Below are positions 1 through 12,905 of a DNA stretch of 64,000 nt, piece by piece. Source of the stretch: Ceriagrion tenellum. Lineage: Eukaryota; Arthropoda; Insecta; Odonata; Coenagrionidae. The DNA is taken from positions 139,730,700 through 139,794,699 of the forward strand of contig OY720633.1 in NCBI GenBank assembly GCA_963169105.1, in the 5' to 3' direction. A program made the position numbers and the translations under genes. The notes under the pieces were generated by a model. The model did no database searches and had not been told where the DNA came from. It worked only from the letters and a program-made list of their open reading frames with translations. Each line of letters opens with the position of its first letter. The stretch's first letter is position 1.

Positions 1-720
1 CCGCCTTTCCTTCCTCTACTACTTTATTACTATCTCCTCAATCTTTTAGCCCATTCTTGTGCGAGGAAAAAAATTAACCTTTCTTATTCCCTCCTTCCTT
101 TTGTCCTCAAATTTTCACTTTTCTTCTCAGTTTATTGCCCATCTCCCTCCTTTCTCCAAATCTCTATCATTTTACTACCACCCCCTGTCGTTACAGTACT
201 GACGCTAAACACCCTTCAACCTCTCACTTAATACGCAACCCCCCAATTAAATCCCACTAGGGAGGTCCCTAACCCTTCCATTCTCTTCTCGCTCACCCTT
301 GTGTCGACCTTCACCCTCCCTTCAACCCCCACACTTCGTCGTCCTTCGCATCTTTGAGCACCAATCGAGTTGAAAGGAGAGGGTGGATTGGATGTAAGGT
401 GGAGGAGAGGGAAGGGGGAGGGGCGCCCCCTTTTTGGCGCCTATCAATCCAACGGCCCTTTATGTGGGCCATCGCAGCTGCTGCCCCAACATTAAAGCCC
501 GCTGCTTATATTTAAATTTCCTGCCGTCCCACGTCCGTTAAGGATCCCATAAAGCTCCTCCAATCGACCCCTTCCCTTCCCTCTCACATTGCCTCGTTCT
601 TCCCTGTAATACTCTCCGGTTCCGCCTCCAGGACTTTATTTCATTTAAGCGACCTACCTCTCTCTCTCTCCCACTAACCGCTTATCACCGCTTGTCCAGC
701 TCCTCCTTACCCTCTCTATG
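1..720. repeat. Pyrimidine-rich low-complexity stretch
   Basis: The + strand is dominated by C and T runs, with a short GGCGCC-containing inverted repeat near 421-442. No coding signal is visible. Similar strand-asymmetric islands recur at 9.2, 12.5, 13.8, 18.4, 21.1 and 27.3 kb. It could be a diverged microsatellite or a regulatory island; the sequence alone does not decide. Confidence 0.6.
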
Positions 721-1890
721 GTAACCTTGGTTCCCTTAGAGGAAGGCATCCCACGTTGTCATGGGTGATTCAGCGGGCTAGTCACCAAGGGGAGTCGGAG
801 TTTTACCCCCCTCATTTAAATTGATCACTGTGGTGGTTGAAAAACTAGCTTCCCATCCCTTGGGTGAGGTTTCAAATTTGGATAGTGATGGAGAATTATC
901 TGAGGAATTCCAATATCCACTTCGGTGCGTCTTCTCGTCGTCTTAGGTTGAAGATCTTCAAGTACTGAACTTCGTCCGTCTAATGAGTCGTTAAAGCGTG
1001 GACCCATTTGCGCCTTTCAAAAGCAATATGAGAGGACAAATGCCGACGCCGGATTTATTCCCATTGTCATCCATTCTTCATGCAGTTACTTCACCAAATT
1101 ACTCAAATTTCCTAAATGGAGCGACTGATCTCAGTCGTTGATCGCCTCTCCAAAAGATAGCCAGTCAATCTCGTTTACATGTAAAAAGGCACTTGTGATC
1201 CGCTGAAAAGATATCTTGATGTAATTAATACAAGGAGCAAGTCGTAAATGTAAATCTACAGTTGGAAGAACATGGTTAGCACCCGCTAGAGACTCAAGAC
1301 ACACAGGCTAGCATGTACGCGATGATTTTTTTATCTCCCTCAGCATTGTCATGTTGAGTAGCCTGCCAATTCTAGAATTTTCACCAAAAACTTTCTCTTA
1401 AACTTGAGAAACAATGCTGAAGCATTAGAATTATTTGTTTTTTGTTTTATTTTTCTGCTGAACATAATTTCTCCCCTTGGCTCATCATTAATTCTCCATT
1501 TACTCAAGGCTTAGAAATATTTTATCTCTCGAAACTTGCATTCACTCTATTGTCCCAGACTTAAGCGATCTCAATCCAAAATAATATCCGTTATTATTGT
1601 ACTTAAACTTTTATTGTATTTCAAAAATGGAAAAGCTCACTTTGATTCAGCAAAACTTTCTGAATGAAATATCAGTTCTTGCTCACCAGTAACTCTCACT
1701 TCGTCTTTACTGCTATTCGTAAATTTTTACCGTTTTTAGTGTAGCCACTCGTTTTGGTTTTTAAGACAAGAGAGGCATAAACATTACACTCCTAAGTGCT
1801 ATTAATAAATTATTTCATATCTTTCTTTCACTAACAATATAGAGATATGCAGTATTCATCGGAATAATTAGTAATCCATAGCGCAGGGCA
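721..1890. other. No recognisable gene
   Basis: AT-rich unique-looking sequence. A 60-residue open frame on the minus strand (825-1007) has no recognisable motif and no partner frames. No element ends, repeats or splice-flanked exons were recognised. Confidence 0.5.
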
Positions 1891-3470
1891 GAGTAATTGG
1901 CTAAATTTTTTCCAGGATGTGCTCCACGCTACGTTTACGAAAAAGCGGGACCAAAGCGGCGTGAGCAAAGCGACAGGGGAGACAGATTATCCCTATTTAT
2001 CCATTTGTATCCTTCGCAGTATCGCATCCACCGGATTCAGTTCTTTATCTCGTCCGCTCGTTCTGAACACGATGTTTTTATGGAGGCGTACCTTTTAACC
2101 CCATCTCTCTCCAAGTTATCATTTCCAGGCCGCCGCGAAGCGAGGAACCATTTTTTTCCTCTTGCCTCCCTCTCAAGTTCGCGAGCGGGAACCTCTAGTA
2201 AAAAACAAACTACGGTGGATCTTATCGCGGTTTTCGCCAAAACTTACCTTTCCGTCCGTTATACGGCTCGGCTCGCTCATTTTCCTACGCTGTGATCTCT
2301 CTCTCTCTCTCTCTCTCTCTAGACTTGTCGAGTTCTCTCTCTCTCTCTGTATGCCTCCCGACCCGAAGCTACCCATGCATTATTAATTTGGGCGGTAATA
2401 TCTTCATCAGCTTCCCAACTCCCACCACTTCTTCCTCCTCCCTAGCTCGTACCCCAACCCATTCGGGTCGCGCCCCGAAAGTCTTCTCTTACGGGAGAAT
2501 GTATCCGCATCTCCTTAAAAGGCCTTGATCCCCACCTCCCCACTTCCTCGCATACCTATATACATACATTCAACAGTTATTGCATTTTCTGGGTCGGTAG
2601 ATTCGTCGTTTCCCGAGACCAAGAAATGCGCGTTTTGCAGAAATGGATTTACGCATTCACGCATGCGCAAACACTCTTCCCATTTCTGGTTCGGTATCTG
2701 CCCACTCCTCGTTCATTAGGAGATTTTTTGTAGGGATACAGAACCTAATCCTTAGTGTATTTTTGCAATTGTTTTTATCTTTGATATCTCTCATTAATAT
2801 CGTGTCTGTAGTGGCATGCCTGTGTGACGAGTACAATAGTGATTTCATGTAGTTCCTGATTGTAATTAATTCCCAGTGTCAAAGTATAAATTATTGATCT
2901 CCACTTCTGATCCCGAAAACTTGGAAATATTCATTTTTTGGCCAAAATGTGTTTTATATTTTATGGTTCATATGTATTTTCTGGGCTATTTTTTCACATA
3001 CGACGAAGTTTTTGGTGGGAGAGAGGAATCTTTGCGTTTCAACCTCAAACCAAATTATATCATTTATTTAACTGGAAGTGGATCAAAACCTGCAATGCAA
3101 TGCTTGCAACTAAGATGATATACCGTAAAATTCTAACCCTCAATGGTGATATTCATAGATGATGCATGCTTGCACCATCTTTTTGCTCGTTCGGGGGAAT
3201 TAGCAGGATTTACAAGTGATAAGACGAAAGTACCTTGATGAGCACGGCAATCGAAAGTTAGGCAGTATATTGGGGACAACTTTGAGGCTGCATGGTTTGT
3301 ATAAGTCGTAGATTGAGGAAATCAATAACTATATACATAATTTTAGCCTCGTGCCGGCAAATCTCTGGTGAAAAAATAATGGAAATATGCTGCTCTAGTT
3401 GTACCATATCTCGAATACCCCATGAGAATTTGGAACCATGCACCGAAAGACTCATTACGCAAAGTGAAGA
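1891..3470. other. No recognisable gene; CT microsatellite inside
   Basis: Open frames up to 132 codons occur at 1897-2295 (+), but they overlap frames on both strands and lack any known motif, so chance is the simplest reading. A (CT)n microsatellite lies at about 2299-2350. The remainder is AT-rich and unassigned. Confidence 0.5.
2299..2350 (+). repeat. (CT)n microsatellite
   Basis: Near-perfect CT dinucleotide repeats with one short interruption in the middle, visible directly in the sequence. Confidence 0.95.
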
Positions 3471-3474
3471 AAAT

Positions 3475-3745
3475 ACAAACAAAGTGCCGCACGCTTCGTT
3501 GAAAACTACTACCAGCAAGCAGAAAAGTGTCACACAGTTGATGGATGGTTTAGGTTGGAAACCGTTAGAATTGGAGGCCACACGCTAGTCTTAGATAACT
3601 TGGAAAACTCCAGTCGGGTGATTTGCAGCACGAGACGGGGGATATTATTTCGGCTCCACGCCATAGAGGTGATAGGAGTAACAAAATAAGAGATTCCCCT
3701 CCAAACTGACAGGTACAACATTTTTTTCATTCTACGTACTATAAA
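3475..3745 (+). mobile_element. CR1/Jockey-type LINE reverse transcriptase C-terminal fragment
   Basis: The frame ending near 3588 contains SVTQLMDGLGWKPLELE. This matches the conserved block after the RT domain of CR1/Jockey-like LINEs (usual form VTxML..LGWxxLExRR). One frame shift later comes LQTDRYNIFFILRTIND, corresponding to the usual RTDRYxNSFFPRTIxxWN block near the ORF2 C terminus. At least one frameshift separates the two blocks, so the copy is dead. Only the last part of the LINE is present; the upstream RT catalytic region was not found. Exact clade is uncertain. Confidence 0.75.
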
Positions 3746-4387
3746 TGATTATTTCAAAATAGTACGGCAATAACTTGAGACGCATTGCTTACAAATTATT
3801 CACCCCTAACCTCTCCTCCTCCTTTTCCCTATTCTCCCCCTTTTCCATGGCTTTTGTCTTAAAACCCCAAAACTCACACCTCTAACGTAGCTTGCAGGAT
3901 AGCACTATGGTAATATAATGTCTCTCAGTTTCAATTAACCTTTCCGAAGTACCTACTAATCACAACATCATTATTGCCTCCTCCTAAGAAAAATTTTATT
4001 AGAATTTCCCGAAATATTTTTGCTGAAAATGAAATTAAAGTTATAATTATTATATTGCTACATTAAAATAATCTTGTTCACAATTTTGAAATCTATTGAA
4101 TTCAAGATGAGCCGAAATTAATTTTCCAGTAGATCCTTTGTATAGAGTGCTGGGGGTCTATCTTTTTATACCTGTGGTCGTGGGTATGAGAAATCACTTT
4201 GCTTAGTAGCAAAAACAAATGGGTAGCATAAATTCATCAGAAACTCGCCAGTTGAAACGAGAATCAAGATAAGGGGAAGGGTTGTATTGCTATCGAATGC
4301 ACTGTTTTTTCCCCAACGCAAGATTGTCGTAATTTATCATACGTTTGTTAATGGCATATCTGTGAGTGAAATTAAATAAAGTTAATT
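3746..4387. other. No recognisable gene
   Basis: AT-rich sequence between two LINE remnants; nothing recognised. Confidence 0.5.
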
Positions 4388-4630
4388 TTGGATTTAGTTG
4401 GAGAGGTGAGGAAGCTAGTGGTGATGGTTCTGAGAAGGCAGAAGAGTTTGATAGATGACCTTTTGAAAAGAAAGGGAATGTTGACTAGGGTAATAGAAGG
4501 GAGAACACAGGAGAACAGGATATTAGGAATTCTTGACGAAATGAGAAGAGGGAGACGATTTGAGAATTTAAAGGGGAGGATGGCGGATCACATATAAGAG
4601 GAAGAAAGGAATGATATTCCAGAGATTAAG
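4388..4630 (+). mobile_element. RTE-type LINE 3' terminal coding fragment
   Basis: The frame encodes a basic stretch with RQKSLIDDLLKRKGMLTRVI followed by IEGRTQENRILGILDEM. This is the family pattern (LI..LRxxxL.xxVIEGRxxGxRxRGRxR...D.M) found after the RT domain in RTE-like and related LINEs. The same block recurs in this window at 45.6, 51.1 and 61.0 kb, all on the + strand. The arginine/glycine-rich GKRGRGR segment is decayed and the frame stops at 4597. Only about 80 codons of the C-terminal region remain. Confidence 0.75.
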
Positions 4631-5935
4631 ACGTAAGGATAAATAATTACCAAAACGATACCAATCTACTGACCAGCTGGTAAAATACAAAAAAATACTT
4701 CCACGGTAGTTTATTGGTACCAACCCCCGTCCACCTAAAACACTCTCTCGACATTATCAAAAGGATGATACTTTTATTCTACTTTTGATAATGACACAAA
4801 GATTGGACCTGTTCATAAAAAGTTGAACTAAGCATTGATTTCGTATTTGCCGGAGGAGTAATATTGCGTTATACGAAGAGCAGGCTGCATTCCCATTTGG
4901 TAATTTAGCTCCAACACTTCATCGAATAAAAGGTCAAACATTTGCGCAATCAATGGCCGAGGTGCGCATTAACATGGCAATCTAACAGTTATAATGATTG
5001 CACATGGGTAAAAAATATAGTGGGACGGATTATAGTCCTTAAATTCAATAAAAAATGACTGACGGAATTAGAATGGTAACCTGAAATCAAATGGTTGTGA
5101 TTTTATGAAAAGCTGAACATTTTCGGAAGTGAAATGGGTAAAGTATAGAAGCAACCTAATTGCAATAAATTCTGTTTTCATGGTTATAACATTAACTTGC
5201 GTTAATGAGAGGATATATATTTTAACCACACTTGTAATGGCAAGTTTGTGTTGAAGCTAAGGGGTTAAATAACAACTTTCTTACGCTCAACTCTTGAGAA
5301 GCTACTGATAAACTAGTTCTTGAGAAGCAAACGTCCTGCCTAAAGCCTTTTTAAAATGTCTCTCTAGCGATAAGGCAGTTGAATGATCTCATTTTTTCCC
5401 AGGAGCAAAAACGAAGTCGTTTATTTTGGTAGCAATACTTTTGACATTTTCCGCTACTTTCGCCCGACTGTTTCAATCGCTTCAAGTTGAAGCGAAGAGT
5501 GCAAGTAGGACACATAAGGGAGAGAATTGAATCGTGACCTTAGCTCCCAGTATAAGAGCTCTTCAGACGAGGTTATTTATTTTCTCTCTTTTTTGGACAA
5601 GCACTCGCTCGCAGTTCGCATCGATTTCCGTCCTATTGTGATAAGAGTGCACATTGGGGGCCTCCGACCATTGAGCTTCGTGGCGTGCGTTTGACTCCCT
5701 CTGTGGAAGTGGGTGTCTCGGCACTTCAGGGAGAACGTTCCCGTGTTCCCTCTTTCTCTCTCTCTTTCCGGGAACAAGAAAAAAGCTTTTTGACGATATT
5801 GAAAAACGCACGATGGCGTCGAGGCGTTCGTTTAACCCTCGAGTAATGGAAACTTGTTAATTTATTTTTGAAAAAATAAACTCGGTATTTTCCTGATTGC
5901 TTCGTCTGTCTCCGAATCGATTTCATTGCTTTGCA
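4631..5935. other. No recognisable gene
   Basis: AT-rich sequence with no element ends or exons recognised. Overlapping minus-strand open frames at 5563-5962 reflect a short CT-rich run (about 5745-5768) and are not convincing as genes. Confidence 0.5.
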
Positions 5936-6273
5936 CTTTTTTAAACGCATCTGCAAGTGCAAGGAATGAAAATTTTCACAATGTCACGTTCAATTTAAAT
6001 AGAGGTGTGAACATGACCAATCCTTGATCCATAGTTTTATTTCAGGAATCATCATTAGATATCGCATAATTTACCATAATTGTCCGTAGAATAACTAAAT
6101 ACGGTGTTTATCCCTTTGAATATAACCCTAGAGATAATTAAGAGTTACGGTCTCTATTTATGTTTAAATGTGATTGTATTTTATTTTTACAATGAGTGAG
6201 GTCGTGTGCTTTTTTAAACGCATCTGCAAGTGCAAGGAAGGAAAATTTTCACATTCAATTTAAATAGAGGTGT
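5936..6273 (+). repeat. Pair of direct repeats (~70 bp) 270 bp apart
   Basis: Positions 5936-6008 and 6209-6273 are near-identical: both run from CTTTTTTAAACGCATCTGC to AATTTAAATAGAGGTGT. The first copy carries about 8 extra bases (AATGTCAC region). The spacer shows no similarity. They could be termini of a short element or a segmental duplication. Confidence 0.85.
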
Positions 6274-7899
6274 TTTATTGAGTGAGGTAGTATAATTGTT
6301 AAGTAGGAGTATTAAGGCTCATGAGCGTGAGCTACAGTAATAATGTATTCGTTCATGTATTTATTCCAACTCTACAAAGATCCTCATATTTCGATAACAT
6401 CAGTGTCAGTAAAAAAATTAGTTGTTAAGACTGTAAAAATTACATTGATGGACTAAAGATTCTAGTTCAATGATTCACTTATTGCATCATTCTAAAAATA
6501 TTCAAGATAAAATTTTCCACATCAAATTCAATGCCAAGGCTGAAAGAATGTTTGGAGTTATCCTAGTAAAATTATTTTAAAATTGACTTAATTCAAACAT
6601 TAATATTTAATTTTTCCTCTGGAAATGATTGTAAGTTAATTTTTCCATTTTAATTCACTCAAGCACCAGCTCGTCTCATAATTAGTCTTTGTTGATCTCA
6701 GGAGTAAAGTAAGGGCCTCAGCTTAGTAGTTGCATAGTACTTCCATGAAAATGAGAATAACTGTGGTGTGGCTATATGTCCATTAACCTGAACCGTGACT
6801 GCAGTGGCCCATCCTGACGTCAACAGCTTGAGAGTGATGGGTGTGTGTAAATGAAGCTGGTCGACTTGCTAGGCTCTAGGAAACTTCGAGATAATTCGTG
6901 TCAACCTGTATGGCCTCATTCATAAACGAACTAATATTTGCCGTTCACCGCTTCCACGCGATAGAGCCTGGGACAGGTTTATGGATCCGCAGCTTGGTTG
7001 AGAGGGTGAACCAGTGCCTGAATCTATCTATAAAGTGCCCTAATGAATACCATAAAAAAATACGCCTCGCGTGTACGGAATGGGATAAGGGTTTAAACTA
7101 TGGAAGGATACTTTTAGCCTGCACCGGCTTTGGGGCCTGCAGCGGCGCACCGGTGTGTATCTATCTTCGATAAAGGCAGCCGAGTGATTACATCGAGGCA
7201 AGGACGTTGACAGTAAAAGCTTGGGTTAAATCTGGGTAAGGTCTTTTAATGGCGAGCCATAAGATGAGTGCCTTGGAGGCAGACCTCTGCAAACGATTCC
7301 GAACGGCCGAGAGAACGGTGATATGGGGACGGGAAGGAAGCAGAGGAGGAGAAGGGCAGATCATGCATGCATGAGGTGGAATGGACGGAGCAAGGAATTG
7401 GTCAAGAAATGATCTAGGTGACAAAGAGACGAAGGGATAGGAATGCTTCGAGTCAGGAACATGGCGATAAATGGTAGGAAAACTCGCGTTTATCCCTTGA
7501 ACCTCATTAAATTTTTTTTCTAAGTTTTTTGCTATTTCCCAGGTATTTAGGCCAAGGGTTTTCGTTTTCCTATTCTCAAATCCTTTGCCGCCAGAGTTTC
7601 CCGAAAAGAAATTTTCCTGGGGTTTAATAGTTAACGCTATTATAGTCATCTTATATCTAAGGAGTTTCTTTCTTGTGAACCTCAAACTAATACATCTTCC
7701 TCTAAAATGTGTAATAAAGGTGTAAGCTTTAGATGCATTCTTGTTTTGCCATTCCAAGGACCAAGATAATTTGGAATTTTTCTCTTTTTTTCATCACTAC
7801 CTAGATATTATATGTGCATGTCTTTTTAAGATAAATTTCAAAGGTAATAAAATGGTCATTTAGCCTTACCTTTCACTCTTACCCGAGATTCAAATTGGC
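6274..7899. other. No recognisable gene; one 189-codon open frame
   Basis: The longest open frame of the window (7188-7757, minus, 189 codons) lies here. Its translation begins with a basic region and later has proline/serine-rich segments, with no motif recognised. No partner exons or LINE blocks are adjacent. The 6.8-7.2 kb segment is somewhat more GC-rich than its neighbours. A chance frame is most likely; an unknown exon or an element remnant cannot be excluded. Confidence 0.3.
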
Positions 7900-7965
7900 A
7901 CGTCATCATCAAGTGGTGATGACAACGGGCCACGCCGAAACCCGGGTCGCCTTAAATAAAATGCA
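7900..7965 (+). other. Retroelement-tail-like hairpin with GAAAC core
   Basis: A small inverted repeat (GTCATCATCA ... TGGTGATGAC) is followed by CGGGCC, then CGCCGAAACCCGGGTCGCC. Sequences of this style (GATGATG...CGAAAC) are common just upstream of the 3' end of LINE, Penelope-like and SINE copies in animals. No coding part of an element is attached. The TGATGA...GAAA pair also resembles a degenerate hammerhead core, but the stem between the boxes does not pair cleanly. Confidence 0.4.
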
Positions 7966-9235
7966 TGTGGAATAACAAAGTTACTTCATCTACAATGTAT
8001 AGTAAATCCCATGAAGTCACGCCTGAGATAATTGAGTATAAATTCCTTATTATTTGATCCAAGCGTAAGAATTCAATCACTTATTATCATCCCCAATGAT
8101 AATAAGTGATTTCTTCATTATTCATTGTGTTTAGGAAATACTCGAGTTTATTGGAAGATGCCTTTTTAAAATGTCTTTCTCTTTTCTAAATGTAACGAGA
8201 GGTTATATTTTTGCGCAAAGTTCACAGCTCTAAAAATTTTTTCAAGGAGGACCGAATCCTTCCTAATATTTGAAGATTAGTAATGCAGATTGTGGGGTTA
8301 TAACTTTGTGATATATATATATATATATAAATATATATATATATCGATCATGGAGACCATGATATGTTGCCAGGAATTGAATTTACGTTTCACAAATTCG
8401 TCGGTTCAAAGCGAATTGGATTATTTCAACCTGCCTCAAAACCGAAACCTCGAGATTGTTATGTATTTCATTACAATTCCATTGGAGGAATGTTTAATAT
8501 CTGTAATGTCTCGCTTGAGTTTAAAAAAGTGATGTCCCCTATGATATATATAGGTGGAGAAAATTTACTAGAGAAAAAATTAATCGGTAGTTGCTCTATA
8601 GTAAAACATCCTTTTGCGGCTTTCTATTTTAATATTTACGCCCCCGAGGAAAAATATCTTATGGCATTCATTTTTATTATAAATAAGTTGCTTTAATATT
8701 GCTTGCCTAACGATTTTTATGATTTAACATCAAAATGTTGACTTGTTAAATAAATGAATAATTCCTCATTTTAAGCAGAAACCTTTTACTATTTTTCTAC
8801 TGCACTAAATCTGGGAGCTTTTTGATTTAATTTGGAAACATATTTCAAAATTTCTGTCTGTGTTAGACTCGGATTATAGGCTTAAGTTCGAGTAAAACTA
8901 GAAATATCATCATCTCGTTCACTGAAAAACTTAGCGGATCCCTTAATGTCGGCAATGTTTCACAGATGTAGACCGGCATCCACTTTTGAGCGTCATTAAC
9001 CTTCATTCCATCAGCTGTTTACGTGACGGAATGATTAAAATGATTTTTCGCAGGCTCAGTGAACACGTAGGTGAGAAACACCTTAAAGCGGGATTACTTG
9101 TAGCTGCTGCCCATGCTAAACATTTAGGAGGTACAAAATTCTTGAGAGCTCTCGCCGTTGTCACCAAGTTCTCCGCTCGCAGGAGAAGGCGTGAGTGTAA
9201 GGGTGAGTGAGTCGGAATCAGGGGCTGAATAAAAA
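7966..9235. other. No recognisable gene; AT microsatellite inside
   Basis: Contains an (AT)n tract at about 8310-8344 and unassigned open frames (for example 8364-8696, +, 110 codons) without motifs. Nothing else recognised. Confidence 0.5.
8310..8344 (+). repeat. (AT)n microsatellite
   Basis: Alternating AT/TA repeat of about 35 bp with one AAA interruption. Confidence 0.95.
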
Positions 9236-9239
9236 AAAT

Positions 9240-9600
9240 CTTCAATCCCGTAAAGTGGGCTTTGGATGAGGGGGAGGGGAGGCGGAAAGTTCCCTCTCTT
9301 TCTCCTCCTCCCGGCTTGTCGTCAAAGTATCCGGAGCACAAGCATCTTCGCATCGACGGGGCGGCCGCGCGCGCGGAACTGGAACGACGGCCTGAACGTC
9401 CTTCCTCGTGGCGATGGACGAGCGGGGAGCCAAGGGCGTGGAAGGAAAAGATGGAGAGGGGGAACAGGGTTAGTGGGAGGGGGGGGGAAGGCGAAGGAAA
9501 GGAAGAAATGCTCACGAGAGCCCACGAGGAAGAGTGAAGAGAGAAGAGAAAATCTTTTCGCGATGAAAGAGGCGAGGACGACGCTGGGACGCTGACCGCA
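9240..9600 (+). repeat. Purine-rich (GA/GGA) island
   Basis: The + strand is strongly G/A-rich, with G runs (for example 9479-9487) and a GC-rich centre near 9360-9380. Open frames in several overlapping phases on both strands are a by-product of this composition. Confidence 0.7.
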
Positions 9601-12479
9601 ATCCGGGCTCGCTACACTCGATGGGGATGGGAGGGATCTGTCGAAGGAAGAGGTGGGGAAGTACGTGGATTATAAAAAAACGACACTATTGAAGATGCAG
9701 GCGCTCCAAGTCATTTGGAAAACGCCATTACTTGCAGATGTCCGGTATCCACTTTTAAAAAAATCGTTCACTATCTCTATGATTCCCCGCCATGATTTCA
9801 GCAGTTACTCATATGAAATTTAATAATTGTATTAATAATACCGAAAGTTTAATGAAGACGGCAATTGAAATTACAATGAGTAAAAATCACCAAGAATTAG
9901 TTGAGTATCGAATATGATTTTCATGAAATTAAGCTGTAACCCCTCGATTTAAAGAAGGGATTATTTAAACTTCAGTAAGATAATCTGGACTTGCTTATTA
10001 TGTAGTCATAACCACCATTTTTTGGGACTCAGCGAGACAACTCAAGGGTGTTTTATCACCGAAGTTCTCACCGGAACATGAGCTCCTCATAATTCTACCA
10101 TCGGAAACAACGAAATTTCAGGGATTTTGGCAATCCATTCATGCACAGATAAAGAATACATTTAGAATTTTCAAATTTACAGCTAATATGAAAGAGTTAG
10201 TTCAAAGTTAGTTCAGAAAGTTAGTTCAGAGTACTATACTGTAATAGAAGTCTTTCTTTCAATACATTACTGAGCCATTCGAAATTTTCTCATTCATTAT
10301 TTCTCCGAGTTCACGAAATGTTTTTGATGATATCAAAAAATAGATCGCCTTCAAAGTTGCTCAAAAGAAATTATCTAATTAATAACCTCGTGATTGATAG
10401 TGTTTTATATCCTATTTGTTGTAGTTGACTTGCAACACGTATGAAATTAGTGTTACGTGCTACCTATATACAATAAGGTTAATACAATCCTTTACCTACC
10501 CAAAACTCATAAAAATATTTTACCACGTAATACTAGTAAGAAACTCACGCCTACGCTTATTTTTCCTTCACACTAATTATTGCTGCCTTGTTAACCAAGA
10601 GCTCACTGAAGAGCTTAATGTAAAACTTCAACAGTCATTAAAATGAGCATTATTTTTGCTTTTCACTTAATAAAGATGACCTTTTTATCCATTATTTTTC
10701 CAGTCTTGATTGGCTGAAGGTATTAACCAAAAGACATTGCTAACTTGGTTCGTATTAGTATTATCTTTCTAAAAATGAACTAACTACCCGGGTATTTGAT
10801 GCAATTTTTCCAATACAGAAAATAAGTCCAACGTATCGACCAGAATGGCTCCTGACTATAGAATTATCCATGAGCATATAACTGCCACGTTTCAAAAATC
10901 TTTTTGTGTTGAAGGAGCAAGATTATGGTATAGCATTACCCATGAGTTCAAATATTTGGCTTCATTGTTTGTATTTAAGACGAGATTATTTTTCACAATC
11001 TTAGTTTCCTGGAAAGGTTATAGCTTTACGTATTCCTGTCATCTATTCACACAATTGTATTTTATTATTTTTCTTCTATAATAAATGTATCTGCCTATTC
11101 AAATTAATTCCCAACCTAACATGTAACCTGTTAAAATTGTATACTTTCTAAATTCTTAGTGGACGATGAGGTCCAAGAACAATAAATCATTCTCATTTAC
11201 CTTTTACAAAGCATAGCAATACGCGGTGAAAATATTGAGATTCCTATTGCCTCCTTCGATAGATTCACTAAAACTATAGTGGTGCAGTAGCTGCAAATAA
11301 TCACTAACAGAATTGTACAGCTATGGTAGCAATGCTGTGCATTTTTGCAATCCGACAGTTATCTCACCCAGTAAATTTTGAACGAGTTTCAACAGCTGCC
11401 TCCCTGAACAAGTAATCGCTCTTAAGGGCAATGAGGTATTAGTCAGAAAAGGGTCCAAATTATTGACACAGGATGGATAAAGAGACCGATTAATATTTTC
11501 AACAAGTAAATAAATTTCTCAATGACCTATTTAGATTGAAACAAATCACAGAATGCTATGAGTGCTCTGAATTCATATTGATGACAATGAGATAAAAATT
11601 ATTTGACATTTGTTTGTGATAGATTTAAACTAGGAGAGATAAAGTGTGTTCAAGCCAATAGCATAACTTCTTCGTGTGGATATACATTTTCAAGTAAAAA
11701 AATCTGTATTTTTATGATATGTTTAGCTGAGATTTTTGCGTATGATATTTCCTCTTTAATATACCTTCAAAAATGATACTTGTTATTCAATTTCTCATGA
11801 GTCTATCGTAAACATACGTCACAAATGCGACTGTTACATGGACAAGAATTACAGTTGACATTAATTTAGTCATGAATTTAAATCTGCACCTGATGATGTG
11901 AAACCAAATCCGTTGAAACGTTACACGCTAAAATTTGTGGAATAATTAATTATTTCTCTTCCTCCGATACACTCGTATCAGTATAGTTGGTGATTATCTG
12001 ATTCGTTCTAGCTATTAAATAATTAGATTTCGCAGTGTTAAGGCAATTTTTACGCAATTAGGGGCTAAATTATTCTTTAGCTTTTTACCCTTTAACGAAA
12101 GAAAGTGTTTATGTTGGACATATTGATAGACACCAGGAAAAAATACTGGCTCATTTATTTAAAAAAATCAATTGGTGTACAAATCATGCACACATTTATA
12201 GGAATTAGAAAACCAAGGGTCGAGGATGGGTTGAAGAAAGAATCAAAGTGGCTTGGTTTATTGAAACATCGATCTTATTGTTTTGTTAAAAAAGTGCTCT
12301 TCGCCACGTCATACCACACATAAGAGTATGTTGACTCTTGAACAGGTTGCATAAACCTCCAACTCGCAAATGCTCGTGTCATTTTTTGCACTGCGTCAGT
12401 TGATCTCGTTCTATTTCAGGGTCATCTGGAATATCCATCACCAGTTGTATCAGTTGTTACTACATTTAATTTTCCACGG
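9601..12479. other. No recognisable gene
   Basis: AT-rich sequence. A short phased repeat of AGTTAGTTCAGA-like units lies at about 10194-10232. At 11891-11925 there is a CTGATGATG ... GTTGAAACG motif like the retroelement-tail motif at 7.9 kb. No exons or element bodies recognised. Confidence 0.5.
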
Positions 12480-12905
12480 ATATACTCACACCTTCTTTCC
12501 TCCCTTAGTTGATTTCATGACGCTTACTGCCCTCCATTCTTCTCCTCCTCTTCTCAACACAATCCGCTCTTTAACTCTCGTAACTGCTTCCCTCCTTGTG
12601 GTCTTGAACACCACGTGTGTGTCCCCCATACACTCTCGTTGCCTGGCTGAAAATGCACTCTTCTGGCTTCGGTCACCGTCGCCCAGCGAGAGAGCGTGAC
12701 AAGTGGGCTGGCTGCTGCCGTCGGCCACTGCGCGGGAAATTCCCCGCACTCAGTAGATGACCATCTCGCCCACTTGATTTTTTTTTCATCCTCGGCTGGA
12801 GTTGTGAGAGGGGCACTTTATGGTCGTGGGCAGAAAGTGTGAGAGAGAAGTAGAAGAGAGAGTAAGAGATGGAGAAAGTGAGGTTGCATTGGGTGGTGGA
12901 CAAAA
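12480..12905. repeat. Pyrimidine-to-purine switching island
   Basis: The + strand is C/T-rich in about 12480-12610 and G/A-rich in about 12800-12900. It changes polarity within 200 bp. Open frames on both strands here follow from this composition. Confidence 0.5.

Noticed and set aside
1897..2295. 132-codon open frame, + strand
   Set aside because: Overlaps frames on the opposite strand over the same interval and ends in a CT microsatellite; no motif recognised.
7188..7757. Longest open frame (189 codons, minus strand)
   Set aside because: No recognised motif, no neighbouring exons, and composition changes along its length (pyrimidine-rich patches). Expected occasionally by chance in 64 kb.
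9240..9600. Arginine/glycine-rich and proline/serine-rich frames
   Set aside because: Composition artefacts of the GGA/GA-rich island.
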